Below are positions 18,087 to 26,317 of a DNA stretch of 64,000 nt, in pieces. The DNA comes from Halomicrococcus gelatinilyticus. Lineage in GTDB: Archaea; Halobacteriota; Halobacteria; Halobacteriales; Haladaptataceae. Both the position numbers and the translations under genes were made by a program. Numbering within the stretch: the first letter of the stretch is position 1; every line of letters starts with the position of its first letter. The notes beneath the pieces were generated by a model. The model saw only the letters and a program-made list of their open reading frames with translations, was not told where the DNA came from and ran no database searches. The DNA lies in NCBI GenBank assembly GCA_024227995.1, contig CP100465.1, positions 2,108,001-2,172,000 on the forward strand, in the 5' to 3' direction.

Positions 18087-18743
18087 ATGGCACCGACCGC
18101 CGTCGCCTTCGACCTGGACTCGACGCTCGCCGTGACCGACCGCTCGCGGACGGCGCTGCTCGCCGAGGCGACGGAGACGGCCGGTGCCCCGTCGCTCGCC
18201 CGCGAGGACTACCTCGACGCGCACGGCCGCCACCTCGCCAGCGAGACGCGCGAACCCATCTTCGCCGACCTCCTCCCGGACGACGCCAGCGTCGCCGCCG
18301 CGGACGTCGCCGACGCCTACCGGCGGGCCATCCTCGACGCGCTCGAACCCGTCCCCGGCGTCGCCGAGATGCTCGCTGACCTCCGCGAGCGGTACCGCGT
18401 CGGCCTGCTGACGAACGGCCCGGTCGTCGCCCAGCGCGGCAAGCTCGCTGCGCTGGGCTGGGAGGACCGTTTCGACGCCGCGGTCGTCACGGGCGAACTC
18501 GACGCCGGCAAGCCCGACGAGCGCGCGTTCGCGGCCCTGCTCGACGCGCTCGACGCGACGCCGGCGGAGACGGTCTACGTCGGCGACGACCCGGAGATGG
18601 ACGTGCAGGGCGCGACCGACGCCGGTCTCTCCGCGATCCAGGTCGTGTACGACGGCGGTCCGGGCCCTCACCCCGCGGCCGACGACCACGTCCGCCGCGC
18701 GGACATGCCCGAGCGCCTCCCCGACGTGCTGACAGGTGGATAG
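18087..18743 (+). CDS. HAD family hydrolase (phosphatase)
   Basis: A 218-residue haloacid-dehalogenase-superfamily phosphatase. Motif I 'VAFDLDSTLA' holds the nucleophile Asp, motif II is 'LLTNGP', motif III Lys is in 'DAGKPDERAF', and motif IV is 'VYVGDDPEMDV'. The helical cap between motifs I and II is the phosphoglycolate-phosphatase type (subfamily I). Substrate is unknown. The start is ATG 18087; it is divergent from pyrF with an 80-base gap. Confidence 0.9.
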   Translation: MAPTAVAFDLDSTLAVTDRSRTALLAEATETAGAPSLAREDYLDAHGRHLASETREPIFADLLPDDASVAAADVADAYRRAILDALEPVPGVAEMLADLRERYRVGLLTNGPVVAQRGKLAALGWEDRFDAAVVTGELDAGKPDERAFAALLDALDATPAETVYVGDDPEMDVQGATDAGLSAIQVVYDGGPGPHPAADDHVRRADMPERLPDVLTGG

Positions 18744-18861
18744 GGAACCGCCGCGACCGGCACACCGCCCGGAGAGCGTCGCCGCTCCCGGTCGCGTCGC
18801 CCGTCGGCGAGCGCCGGCGCAGGGGGTAAAGCGTTTACAGTCCGAACCACAACGTGTTCGC

Positions 18862-19446
18862 ATGTGGAAACGGCTGCTGGCGCTCCTGCTGCTCGTCCCC
18901 CTCGTCGACGGGTTCCTGTTGATCTACGTCGCGGGACAGATCGGCTGGGAGGTCACCGTCGCCCTCGTCGTACTGACCGCACTCGTCGGGACGCTGCTCG
19001 TCCGTGCCGAGGGTCGCCACACCATCCGGAAGCTACAGGAAGGAATCGCGCGCGGCGACCTCCCGACCGACCGCATCATCGACGGCGGGTTCCTGCTCGT
19101 CGCCGGCGCGCTCCTGCTCACGCCCGGCCTCGTCACCGACGCGCTCGGGTTCCTGTTCACCCTCCCGCCGACGCGGGCCGTCTTCCGCGTCGCCGCGAAG
19201 AAGTGGGTCATCACGCCCTACGTCGAGAAACAGACCGGCGGCTTCGCCACGGGAAACGTCTACACCTTCGGGTTCCCGAACGGTGGCGACGCCGGCGGGT
19301 CCGGCCCGGGCGGGTTCGGCGGACCGGGGACCGGTGGCCAGAACCTCGGCGACTCGGGCGGCGCTGACGACGACACCTACCGGATGGACGACGACGCGTA
19401 CGACGTGGAATTCGACGACGGCGGCGACACGAAAGGAAACTCTTAA
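18862..19446 (+). CDS. fxsA: FxsA family membrane protein
   Basis: A 194-residue protein. The first 130 residues carry the FxsA fold: an N-terminal membrane segment 'LLALLLLVPLVDGFLLIYV', another 'WEVTVALVVLTALVGTLLV', the conserved 'LPTDRIIDGGFLLVAGALLL' and 'PGLVTDALGFLF'. The C-terminal 65 residues are Gly/Asp-rich and disordered. In E. coli FxsA modulates exclusion of phage T7 by the F plasmid; the cellular role is otherwise unknown. The stop is 35 bases before tRNA-Ile. ATG 18862 has a 'TTTACAG' box 27 bases upstream. Confidence 0.88.
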   Translation: MWKRLLALLLLVPLVDGFLLIYVAGQIGWEVTVALVVLTALVGTLLVRAEGRHTIRKLQEGIARGDLPTDRIIDGGFLLVAGALLLTPGLVTDALGFLFTLPPTRAVFRVAAKKWVITPYVEKQTGGFATGNVYTFGFPNGGDAGGSGPGGFGGPGTGGQNLGDSGGADDDTYRMDDDAYDVEFDDGGDTKGNS

Positions 19447-19481
19447 AGGTAGCAAGGCGCAATCTGAGAATGCGCTCGCCT

Positions 19482-19555
19482 GGGCCAATAGCTCAATCAG
19501 GTTGAGCGCTCGGCTGATAACCGGGAGGTTCGCGGTTCAAATCCGCGTTGGCCCA
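19482..19555 (+). tRNA. tRNA-Ile (GAT)
   Basis: A 74-base cloverleaf. The acceptor stem GGGCCAA pairs with TTGGCCC (19548-19554), followed by discriminator A. The anticodon loop is CTGATAA, giving GAT. The T-arm contains GGTTCAAATCC. No CCA is encoded. It is also the target of an integrated element: its last 13 bases recur at 23307. Confidence 0.97.
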
Positions 19556-19629
19556 TACCCAATTCGGGCGTTCTTCAGCCCGAGGGAATCTGGGGCCTCA
19601 ACTCCCCAGCCCCCTAATTTCGCGGCTTC
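19543..19629 (+). repeat. Left copy of the 87-bp att-flanking repeat
   Basis: The copy has 13 bases identical to the right copy (CCGCGTTGGCCCA, the tRNA end). Next come 34 bases with much sequence difference but a similar hairpin (TCGGGC at 19564-19569 with GCCCGA at 19578-19583, plus CCC 19558-19560 with GGG 19584-19586). The last 40 bases match at 39 positions and contain the inverted pair CTGGGG/CCCCAG. Confidence 0.9.
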
Positions 19630-19636
19630 GACGAAA

Positions 19637-20032
19637 TTACGAGCGACGGCTTTCTGTTCGACTCGGAAGGAATCCTACCGCACCCCGTCGTAGTCCGTCG
19701 AATACTGTAGCCGAAGCGAGATGGTCGGCGAAGCTCTTGACCAGGACAGGCGCGGCGAGCGTCCCGATAACGGCGTAGCGCTCCCACTCGGGGCGCGCCA
19801 TCAACTGCGACAACTGGAGGTTGCCGTTCGTCGCGAACGCGACGGAGACGGCGAGCCAGATGCCGAGCGTCGACATTGAGAATTCGAATGGGCCGGCGGC
19901 GAACGCTACTTTCGTCAGGTCCATTCCGTACAGCATGGAGCCCGAGATGCCGGTGAGTGCGGTTGTCGAACTGTACAGCACGAGCGACCCGAAGATGTCC
20001 CCCAGGTCGTAGTGTTCTTCTAGGATTCCCAT
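19637..20032 (-). CDS. Small membrane protein of the integrated element, unknown
   Basis: A 131-residue protein starting MGILEEHYDLGDIFGS, with three or four hydrophobic segments (around 'LVLYSSTTALTGI', 'LGIWLAVSVAFA', 'YAVIGTLAAPVLV'). No family is recognised. ATG 20032 is preferred since the longer frame adds an Arg-rich leader. Its position next to the left att repeat, on the strand opposite to the integrase, is common for cargo genes. Confidence 0.6.
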   Translation of the reverse strand: MGILEEHYDLGDIFGSLVLYSSTTALTGISGSMLYGMDLTKVAFAAGPFEFSMSTLGIWLAVSVAFATNGNLQLSQLMARPEWERYAVIGTLAAPVLVKSFADHLASATVFDGLRRGAVGFLPSRTESRRS

Positions 20033-20253
20033 TGTTTGAGTCGAATTTTGGACTGGTTCGCGGGCAGTTCTCCGTCTGAGCGCCGCCAAGACGTCCCGGC
20101 CGGCGCAGCTCCTCTATCACTTTTTCTGCGTGATTTGGTGTGCCGACGCGGAGACCCGCCTTGCCTTAAATTTCTGGAAAAGGATACCGTCAGTAACTCG
20201 CGCCTATCGCCTCACTAAGAATTAAGTCACGGCGGGTGGCCCGCACAAGCGCC

Positions 20254-20469
20254 ATGTTCCGCAAACTCCGCGACCACGACGGGACGCCACTCGTTGCGCT
20301 CGACAAAGACGAGCTCCGCATCGACAACGTCCTCTCCGACGACGGTGAGATCCCCGACGACCAACAGATGCACGTCCAGCGGCTCGGCGAGGGCGCGGAT
20401 CTCGTCCGCTCTGTCACCGAGGACCAGATGCGCCCACTCTCGGAGGTGATGGAAATTCCCGGCTTGTGA
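20254..20469 (+). CDS. Small soluble protein of the integrated element, unknown
   Basis: A 71-residue acidic protein starting MFRKLRDHDGTPLVALDKDELR. The short beta-rich opening resembles an AbrB-like swapped-hairpin half-domain, but the similarity is too weak to name it. ATG 20254 is used; a GTG 18 bases earlier is in frame. About 80 bases downstream the GC content falls. Confidence 0.5.
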   Translation: MFRKLRDHDGTPLVALDKDELRIDNVLSDDGEIPDDQQMHVQRLGEGADLVRSVTEDQMRPLSEVMEIPGL

Positions 20470-20570
20470 GTGTCAGACCCTGTTGAAACGCAGAGAGACT
20501 GATAGGATTCTCGTTCTGAATACAGAGAACTTATCGAACGGGGTGGTATTCGGCTCTATAGAGGAAATTT

Positions 20571-20945
20571 CTAATCGTGGTGTGCTTGGGTAATATCGAT
20601 ACCATCGTTTTTGAGATACACGTACACGCTGTATCCCCGACAGCATGTTTCGATTTCTTCCTCGAGAGAGTCATTCGCAGTACTGACGGTGAGTAAGTAT
20701 CGCGAATCGTTTGAGAATACCCCGTGCGTAGCAATCCTCTCATCGGCAGCAAAGGTGAATGACCCTTCCAAGATAGGCTGCTGCGATTTGGGGTTCGATA
20801 ACGAAAGATCGACGTTACTCGGTGTTGATTTAGAGTTCTCTACTACAAAGGTGCTACTGTACGACTCTAATGCGTCAAGAGTGAAGATTCCGATAGCGCT
20901 GACACCAATGGCTCCCCCGATGAGTGCCCGCCTACTGACATTCAT
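20571..20945 (-). CDS. Putative Tat-exported small protein, low GC
   Basis: A 124-residue protein. The N-terminus 'MNVSRRALIGGAIGVSAIGIF' has a twin arginine followed by a hydrophobic segment, the shape of a Tat signal or a Tat-like anchor. The rest is polar with two cysteines ('EIETCCRGYSVYVYLK') and no recognised domain. Codon use is much lower in GC than the core genes around the element, suggesting transfer. The start at 20945 is chosen because it places the signal at the N-terminus. Confidence 0.55.
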   Translation of the reverse strand: MNVSRRALIGGAIGVSAIGIFTLDALESYSSTFVVENSKSTPSNVDLSLSNPKSQQPILEGSFTFAADERIATHGVFSNDSRYLLTVSTANDSLEEEIETCCRGYSVYVYLKNDGIDITQAHHD

Positions 20946-21149
20946 AGAGGAAATCATATCCGAGTTGGTGAATAGTTTCTGTCTGCTCAAATCGTGCCCT
21001 GTATGCGGCTCGACGTCTGAAACCGCTCATCGTTTGCGGGCTTCGACAGAGCTGAGTGTCGATGAATCAGCCCTGAACCGCAACCACCAGGGGTTGCAGA
21101 ACGAGAGAAATGAATCCCCGAAATTGCACACATCATCCGCGCCCACCGT

Positions 21150-21364
21150 GTGCACATTGACTCGCGCTCGACCGTGATCGAGCTGGCCGAGTTCTACCTG
21201 CAGATGCGCGGGGGACCGCGGCCGTCCCGAACGGGGCCTTCGAGGAGTTGATGACGACCGCCGAGCGCCAGAGGGGCGTCACACCAGAGGAGATCGCCGA
21301 GATACTCGACACAGACGCGATACCAGTGCAGGCGGGGACGCGATGGTCTGTCGGAGACGAATAG
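21150..21364 (+). pseudogene. Frameshifted remnant of a small haloarchaeal gene
   Basis: A GTG at 21150 opens 'VHIDSRSTVIELAEFYLQMRGG'-like coding sequence that runs out near 21210. In another frame the text continues 'VPNGAFEELMTTAERQRGV', 'TPEEIAEILDTD' and ends at a TAG at 21362. Joined, the two halves give a plausible protein of about 70 residues of a type often seen in haloarchaeal accessory regions. The frames differ, so the gene is broken. No function is known. Confidence 0.6.
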
Positions 21365-21608
21365 TTGTTTTCGCTTCGGTCACGGTCGCGATTGTTCTCC
21401 GATATGGTTCCGGTTTACGTCAGGATAAGACGTATTCTGAATACTTACAACTGCAACGGTTCAATCAGCCAATCTACGTCGAGTAGAACGTCGTTGAAAT
21501 GGAGGATACTCCGAGAATAACCGATCTGCAGAGCCACAAACGGGTTCATATCTACTATAATACAACCCAAGAAGTATACCCTATATCTGAGAATATATGG
21601 GTGTCCAA

Positions 21609-22541
21609 ATGGTGACCTCGAGACGAAGATTCCTATCTGCCGCTGGCACCATCGCACTCGCTGGGTGCACGGCTCCAAAACAGCAGGACCAACAACACCC
21701 TGGGAAGGACTACGTCTCACTTCAAACCGAGCCCTCGCTAGAAACCCTCAAACGGAAGAAAAAACCTACTATCGACCTTTTCATTGTTGGTGGACAGTCC
21801 AACGCAGTTGGGAAAGGGAACAGATCAAACAGCCCAAACCTGTCAGCGGAGACTGCCATCAAGATTGATCCCAGGGCGTCTGGAGACGCCCGACTAAAGC
21901 CTCTCCGCGATCCGATTCGAATGCTGGGACAGAAATCGTCTACCGGTAGTGCATGGCCCTCGTTCGCAAAAACATACACTACATTAACCGATAGACACGT
22001 CGCAATCATCGGTGCCGCTAAGGGGGGAACAGCGCAGCACGCCGACGCCGATCTCGGATACGGTAACTGGGATACTGGGGGCCTCACAAATGCACTGATT
22101 GATAGGACGGGTATCGCACTTGATGCACTACAGGACTCTGGATTTCGTCCCCAGATTCAGGGCGTACTATGGCACCAAGGAGAAAGGGACGCCCAGGCCA
22201 TCAACAACGGTAAAATAAGCCAAGAAGACTACTTGACAGCTCTCCAAACTATGGTCAAAACACTCCAGTCTCGTCTGGGATCACACATGCCGTTTTGGCT
22301 ATTCCAAGTTGGGAAACCAGCCTCAGACAGTAACATATCTGCGACCGGCTTCCAAAAAGTTGCATCGGCGCAAGCCCAAGCTGCTAATGACGACTCGGAA
22401 ATCTATCTCGCATCGACTCGACAGCAAAAATACTCCAACGCTGGATTGCAAACCGACTCACTCCATTACAATCAATTTGCGCTGAATATCATGGGCCGTG
22501 TAGGAGCGATCACCGTGACGTCTGTATTACACGACAACTGA
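21609..22541 (+). CDS. Tat lipoprotein of the SGNH/SASA esterase family (sialate O-acetylesterase-like)
   Basis: A 310-residue exported esterase candidate. The N-terminus 'SRRRFLSAAGTIALAGC' combines a Tat motif with a lipobox (Cys20). 'VGGQSNAVGKG' (Ser64 the likely nucleophile) and 'VLWHQGERDAQ' are the block I and block III-like motifs of the SASA/CE6 carbohydrate-esterase group; 'DSLHYNQFA' near the C-terminus supplies a possible catalytic Asp/His pair. It would remove acetyl groups from sugars outside the cell. GC content is clearly below the core, and it lies in the tRNA-Ile element, so it was probably acquired. ATG 21609 follows 'TATACCCTATAT' by about 25 bases; ATG 21597 is an alternative. 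Confidence 0.75.
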   Translation: MVTSRRRFLSAAGTIALAGCTAPKQQDQQHPGKDYVSLQTEPSLETLKRKKKPTIDLFIVGGQSNAVGKGNRSNSPNLSAETAIKIDPRASGDARLKPLRDPIRMLGQKSSTGSAWPSFAKTYTTLTDRHVAIIGAAKGGTAQHADADLGYGNWDTGGLTNALIDRTGIALDALQDSGFRPQIQGVLWHQGERDAQAINNGKISQEDYLTALQTMVKTLQSRLGSHMPFWLFQVGKPASDSNISATGFQKVASAQAQAANDDSEIYLASTRQQKYSNAGLQTDSLHYNQFALNIMGRVGAITVTSVLHDN

Positions 22542-22566
22542 CGCCGAATCGAACACTGGACAGACC

Positions 22567-23243
22567 ATGCTCGAACTGACGCAGCTCGACGCCGGCCGAG
22601 CGAAGACGATTCTCGACTTTCTCCGGGAGTACCGCTACGCGTCGAAGGAGCACGTCACGCTCTTGCTCATGTGGCGAACGTCGGCCCGACGCGGTGGCAT
22701 TCGCGCGCTCGACCTGGAGGACTTCGACGCCGACGACCGAGCGGTGTGTTTCCGTCATCGGTCGGGCGAAGGAACCCGCTGAAGAACGAGAACGTGGGCG
22801 AACGCGACGTTTCGCTTGAGCCCCACGTTGCGAACGTCGTCGAGGACTACATTCGTGGGCCGAACCGGCACGACGTTACCGACGAGTATGGGCGGAAGCC
22901 ATTGATTACGACGCAGTACGGCCGTCCGTCGCTGACGACGATTCAGAACTGGATCTACCGAATCACGCGGCCGTGCGAGATGGGCGAGGCGTGCCCGCAC
23001 GACGAGGACCCGACGACCTGCGAGGCGGCAGGCAACGACGGAGCGAGCAAGTGCCCGTCGTCGCTGTCTCCGCACCCGGTTCGGACCGGCTCGATCACGG
23101 CCCTCCGTGATGCCGGGACGCCCCGGCAGGTCGTGAGCGACCGTGGCGACGTGAGCGAGAAGATTCTGGAGAAGCACTACGACAAGGCATCGAAGCGCCA
23201 ACGGATGCGCCGTCGGCGCGACCACATCCCGGAGGAACTCTAA
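22567..23243 (+). pseudogene. Tyrosine recombinase (integrase), frameshifted and N-terminally truncated
   Basis: Two frames make one integrase catalytic domain. The first (22567 to about 22780) reads 'LLLMWRTSARRGGIRALDLEDF', containing the first catalytic Arg. The second (to 23243) starts near 'PLKNENVGERDVSLEPHV' and has the HxxR motif as 'HPVR' and the nucleophile in 'ILEKHYD'. A Cys/His cluster ('CEMGEACPHDED', 'CEAAGNDGASKC') before HxxR is typical of haloarchaeal integrases. A one-base slip at about 22770 breaks the gene, and the N-terminal core-binding domain is missing. It presumably inserted the element into tRNA-Ile. Confidence 0.85.
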
Positions 23244-23306
23244 CCATGACGCCGAAACACGCGAATTCCCGAGTTACGACCGCATCACACGGCCGAAATA
23301 CATACC

Positions 23307-23393
23307 CCGCGTTGGCCCACCTCCATCCCTGTCGGCTCTTGGCCGACGGGGAACTGGGGCCGCAACTCCCCAGCCCCCTAATTTCGCGGCTTC
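23307..23393 (+). repeat. Right copy of the 87-bp att-flanking repeat
   Basis: This is the partner of the left copy 3764 bases away. Here the middle 34 bases can form a ten-pair stem (23327-23336 with 23342-23351, one G-T pair) although the stem sequence differs from the left copy. The 40-base end is the same apart from one base. Confidence 0.9.
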
Positions 23394-23677
23394 AACGCTT
23401 CTCCAGCGACTGCTGTCGTCTCGAACCCGGACGAAGGACGCTACCGAGCGACCGCTCCAGTCGCGAGCGCGCCGCTACCGCGCTCCCGGAGGGAGAGTCC
23501 GAAGACGACCCGGACGCGGCCGTAGCACAGCATCGGCATCTCCTGCCCCAGCGTCGGAGCAAGGGGTCGAACTCGCGTAGATCGATAATCACACCAGGCG
23601 TTCTACGAACCTGGCCGTCGGGCACGGACGACGTCCGCTCACGGACGCGGGACCGGCGACGTCGCCGACGCTCCGCG
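23394..23677. other. Gap with no supported gene
   Basis: Right flank of the element up to the next gene. GC-rich, with open frames that are Arg/Ser-rich and look like composition artefacts. No repeat or promoter is seen. Confidence 0.5.
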
Positions 23678-24565
23678 TCACCGACGTTCCGGGCCATCAG
23701 CGCCCTCCGCTAGCTGGTCGACGCCGACCACGGACCCCTCCCGGTCGACGGTGACCTGGAGCGGGTCGTCGGCCACGTCCGTGCCGACGGCGACCCGAAG
23801 ACGGAGTGGGTCCTCCGAGACGACCGTCTCGGCGCCGGCCTGCCGGAACGGCAGCGTCCAGGGAACCCGCCGCCGCACGTCGACGCCGCGGTCGGCGAGG
23901 AAGCAGGCGACCGTCGGGTGGGTGGCCACGCAGCTTCCGACGGTGGCCATGAACCGGCTGCCGCAGCCGTCGCAGGGCGCCCGGTAGACGTAGCAGTCGC
24001 CGCGGTCGAGCCACTCGATCTCACCCTCCCGCCGCCGGTGGCACTTCGGACACACTCCGGAGACGCCGGGTTCGGTCGCCTGCGTGTTGACGAGGCCGAG
24101 CGTGGCCGCAGCCTCCTCGGGGGACTGGTCGGCGACGACGTCCGCGTGCCCGAAGATACCCTCGTTGACGGTGTGGCCCGCCCGACAGACCACCCGGAGC
24201 GAGTTCTCCTCGGACTCGACGCGGAGCGACCCGCCGCACTCGTGGCACGTTCCGGGCAACTCGATGCCGTCGACGGTGGTGTCCGGGTCGTAGAGGCCGG
24301 CGGTCATCGGCGCGAGGACGCGGAAGCCGTACCGCGAGAGCCGGTAGCCGTCGTCGGTCTTCGCGACGACCGTGCCAACGAGCCTCCCGAGGTGGTAGTT
24401 GAACCGGCCGGTGTCCTCGATGCCCGCGGCCTCTTTGAGTTCGGTGAACGAGTGGTGGGGGTCGTCCGACTCCCGTCGCGCGGACAGCAGCGCCCGGAGG
24501 ATGGCCATCCGGGCCTCCTGGCCGACGAGTTCGAACAGGTCGGTCGACGGGGACGCGTCGCTCAT
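23678..24565 (-). CDS. ArsR-like winged-helix regulator with zinc-binding C-terminal domain (DUF7351-type)
   Basis: A 295-residue predicted regulator. Residues about 8-85 are a winged helix ('RMAILRALLSARR', 'FNYHLGRLVG', 'DDGYRLSRYGFRVLA'). The C-terminal part has several Cys pairs: 'CHECGGSL', 'CPKCHRRREGE' and 'CDGCGS', suggesting one or two zinc ribbons. This is a common haloarchaeal architecture with unknown ligand. It is divergent from an S41-type peptidase, with a palindrome (24614-24626) over its own probable TATA box, so it may control itself and the peptidase. The start at 24565 (MSDASPSTDLF) is used; a Met three codons earlier is possible. Confidence 0.8.
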   Translation of the reverse strand: MSDASPSTDLFELVGQEARMAILRALLSARRESDDPHHSFTELKEAAGIEDTGRFNYHLGRLVGTVVAKTDDGYRLSRYGFRVLAPMTAGLYDPDTTVDGIELPGTCHECGGSLRVESEENSLRVVCRAGHTVNEGIFGHADVVADQSPEEAAATLGLVNTQATEPGVSGVCPKCHRRREGEIEWLDRGDCYVYRAPCDGCGSRFMATVGSCVATHPTVACFLADRGVDVRRRVPWTLPFRQAGAETVVSEDPLRLRVAVGTDVADDPLQVTVDREGSVVGVDQLAEGADGPERR

Positions 24566-24613
24566 GCGCCCCACTCTCTCCCGGGTCGGTGAAACCGTTT
24601 CGGTGGTGTCGGA

Positions 24614-24626
24614 TTTCTTTAAGAAA
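24614..24626. promoter_or_regulatory. Palindromic TATA region between divergent genes (candidate operator)
   Basis: TTTCTTTAAGAAA is a perfect 13-base palindrome around a central T. Its AT core sits about 50 bases before the regulator start on the minus strand, where a TATA box with a leader of about 30 bases would be. A separate 'CTTATC' box at 24643-24648 is 27 bases before the peptidase start. A regulator bound to the palindrome could block both. Confidence 0.5.
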
Positions 24627-24672
24627 CGCGCTTCTCAAATCGCTTATCGGAGCGCGGGACCAGGGACGTGAT

Positions 24673-26268
24673 ATGACCGAAAACGTTCGACAGGACGATA
24701 GTTCTCTGGAGCGGTTCGACCGCGACGCGCTCGCCGAGGACGCCAGGGAGCTCGTCGCGGCCATCGAGGAGATACATCCCGACCCCTACGTCGGCTACGA
24801 CGGCCGGGTCGCCCTGCACGCTCGACTCGAACGGCTCGTGCGGGAGCTGCCGGAGTCCGCGACCACCGAGGAGTTCTACCGCCGCGCCGCGCCACTGGTC
24901 GCCGGTCTGCAGGACGCCCACTCCCTCCTCAAGGCCCCGGAGCGGACGGACGACGGCGCGGGCGACCGCACGCTACCGGTCGAGTTCAGGGTGGTCGGCG
25001 ACCGTCTCTACGTCGAATCGGTGGCCGACGACGCGCTCGCGGACCTCGTCGGCGCGCGCCTGCTCGCCGTCGCGGGCGAGTCGGTCGCGACGCTCGTCGA
25101 CCGCGGCGCGTCGTTGCGCGGTGCCGAGAACGGGTACATGGAGCGCTACTTCGCTGCCGGCATGATCGAGCACCACCGCCGGCTGGCGCGCCTCCTCGAC
25201 CGCCCGGAGCCGCCGGCGGAGCCGACGCTGCGGTTCGAGACGGCGGACGGTGAGCGGTCGGTCGCGATGACGCCGGTCGCCCACGACCGCGAACCGACAC
25301 ACGACCTCGGCGCGACGTTCCCCCACCCGACCGGGTCCGGGCCGCGCTATCGGCTGTACGAGGGCGGCGACGCCGCGGTGTTCGTTCCCGGCGACCTGCA
25401 GGGCTACCGCGAGAGCTTCGAGGTGGCGATGGCTCGCGGGGCGACGACCGCCGACGAACTCGCGCCGGCCGCCTACGAGCGGCACGTCGGCGGCGACCCG
25501 CCCGACGACCTGGACGCGATGGTGGCGGCGCTGCCGTCGATGGCCGAGACGCTGGCCGACCTGGCCGACGCGATGGCCGCCGCGGACACGGACACGCTGG
25601 TCGTCGACCTCCGCGACAATCCTGGTGGCGACTCGCAGTTCGTCTTCCACCTGGCCTACGTGCTCGCCGGCTGGGACGCCGTCGCCGACACGGTGGCGGG
25701 CGTCCGGTCGCTCAAGCGCCGGACCGACCGCCATCGGGAGCGCTACGGGACCGGCGAGGCAGGCCTCGGCACTGCTGCCGACAGCCCGGTCGACTACGAC
25801 TTCAGCGACTTCCTCGACGACGGTGGCGGGACCGCAGAGCGGCTCAGGGACGGGCTCACGCAGTCGGACACCTTCGCGCGGTTCGTCGAGGACGGGAGCT
25901 ACGAGGGCGCGTACGCACCCGAACGCATCGTCGTCGCGGTCTCGACGGGCACGCTGAGCTCCGGTTTCGCGGGAGCGGCACAGCTCACCAGCCTCGGGGC
26001 AGAGGTCGTCGGCGTCCCCTCCGGCCAGGCGCCGAAGTCGTTCGGCGAGGCGGTCGAGGTGACGCTGCCGAACACTGGCCTGACCGCCAACGTCGCGGGC
26101 GCGATGTACCACTGGACGCCCGACCCCGACGCGGCCGTCCTCGAACCGGACCGCGAGCTGACGCCGGCCGCGTTCGAGGCGTACGACCGCGCGGGCGACG
26201 CCGGCCTCCGGCTCGCGTTCGACCACGCCGGGGTCACGGACGGCGACCCGCCGGAAACGGTCGAGTAG
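24673..26268 (+). CDS. S41 family peptidase-like protein (tail-specific/CtpA-like)
   Basis: A 531-residue protein. The S41 core motifs are 'TLVVDLRDNPGGDSQFVFHL' near residue 310 and 'VVAVSTGTLSSGFAGAAQLTSLG' near 425, where S41 enzymes carry the nucleophile Ser; 'DAHSLL' near residue 80 is the family's N-terminal helical motif. A PDZ-like stretch lies at about 110-150. No signal peptide is evident, so it may act in the cytoplasm. It would digest proteins from the C-terminus, but the full catalytic dyad was not verified. ATG 24673 has a TATA-like box at the right distance, implying a leaderless transcript. Confidence 0.8.
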   Translation: MTENVRQDDSSLERFDRDALAEDARELVAAIEEIHPDPYVGYDGRVALHARLERLVRELPESATTEEFYRRAAPLVAGLQDAHSLLKAPERTDDGAGDRTLPVEFRVVGDRLYVESVADDALADLVGARLLAVAGESVATLVDRGASLRGAENGYMERYFAAGMIEHHRRLARLLDRPEPPAEPTLRFETADGERSVAMTPVAHDREPTHDLGATFPHPTGSGPRYRLYEGGDAAVFVPGDLQGYRESFEVAMARGATTADELAPAAYERHVGGDPPDDLDAMVAALPSMAETLADLADAMAAADTDTLVVDLRDNPGGDSQFVFHLAYVLAGWDAVADTVAGVRSLKRRTDRHRERYGTGEAGLGTAADSPVDYDFSDFLDDGGGTAERLRDGLTQSDTFARFVEDGSYEGAYAPERIVVAVSTGTLSSGFAGAAQLTSLGAEVVGVPSGQAPKSFGEAVEVTLPNTGLTANVAGAMYHWTPDPDAAVLEPDRELTPAAFEAYDRAGDAGLRLAFDHAGVTDGDPPETVE

Positions 26269-26317
26269 CCGCGGTCGAACACGAGCTTTAACCGCCAGCC
26301 CCACCGAACCCCGGACC

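Larger units (their letters stand above)
19543..23393 (+). mobile_element. Decayed integrative element in tRNA-Ile
   Basis: The tRNA 3' end and the following 74 bases (19543-19629) recur in direct orientation at 23307-23393, a constant offset of 3764 bases. Between them lie a frameshifted tyrosine integrase next to the right repeat, several short unknown genes, a gene with a frameshift, and a lower-GC stretch (20.5-22.5 kb). This is the structure of an integrated provirus or integrative plasmid: tRNA att site, cargo, integrase. No replication, capsid or terminase gene is seen, so it is a shrunken remnant. Exact strand-exchange points are not determined. Confidence 0.8.

Noticed and set aside
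20470..20570. Possible insertion-sequence end near 20475
   Set aside because: No matching inverted end, target duplication or transposase was found within the element.
23392..23697. Open frame of about 100 codons on the minus strand right of the element
   Set aside because: Arg/Ser-rich with no fold-like pattern; it overlaps the end of a real gene and has no promoter.
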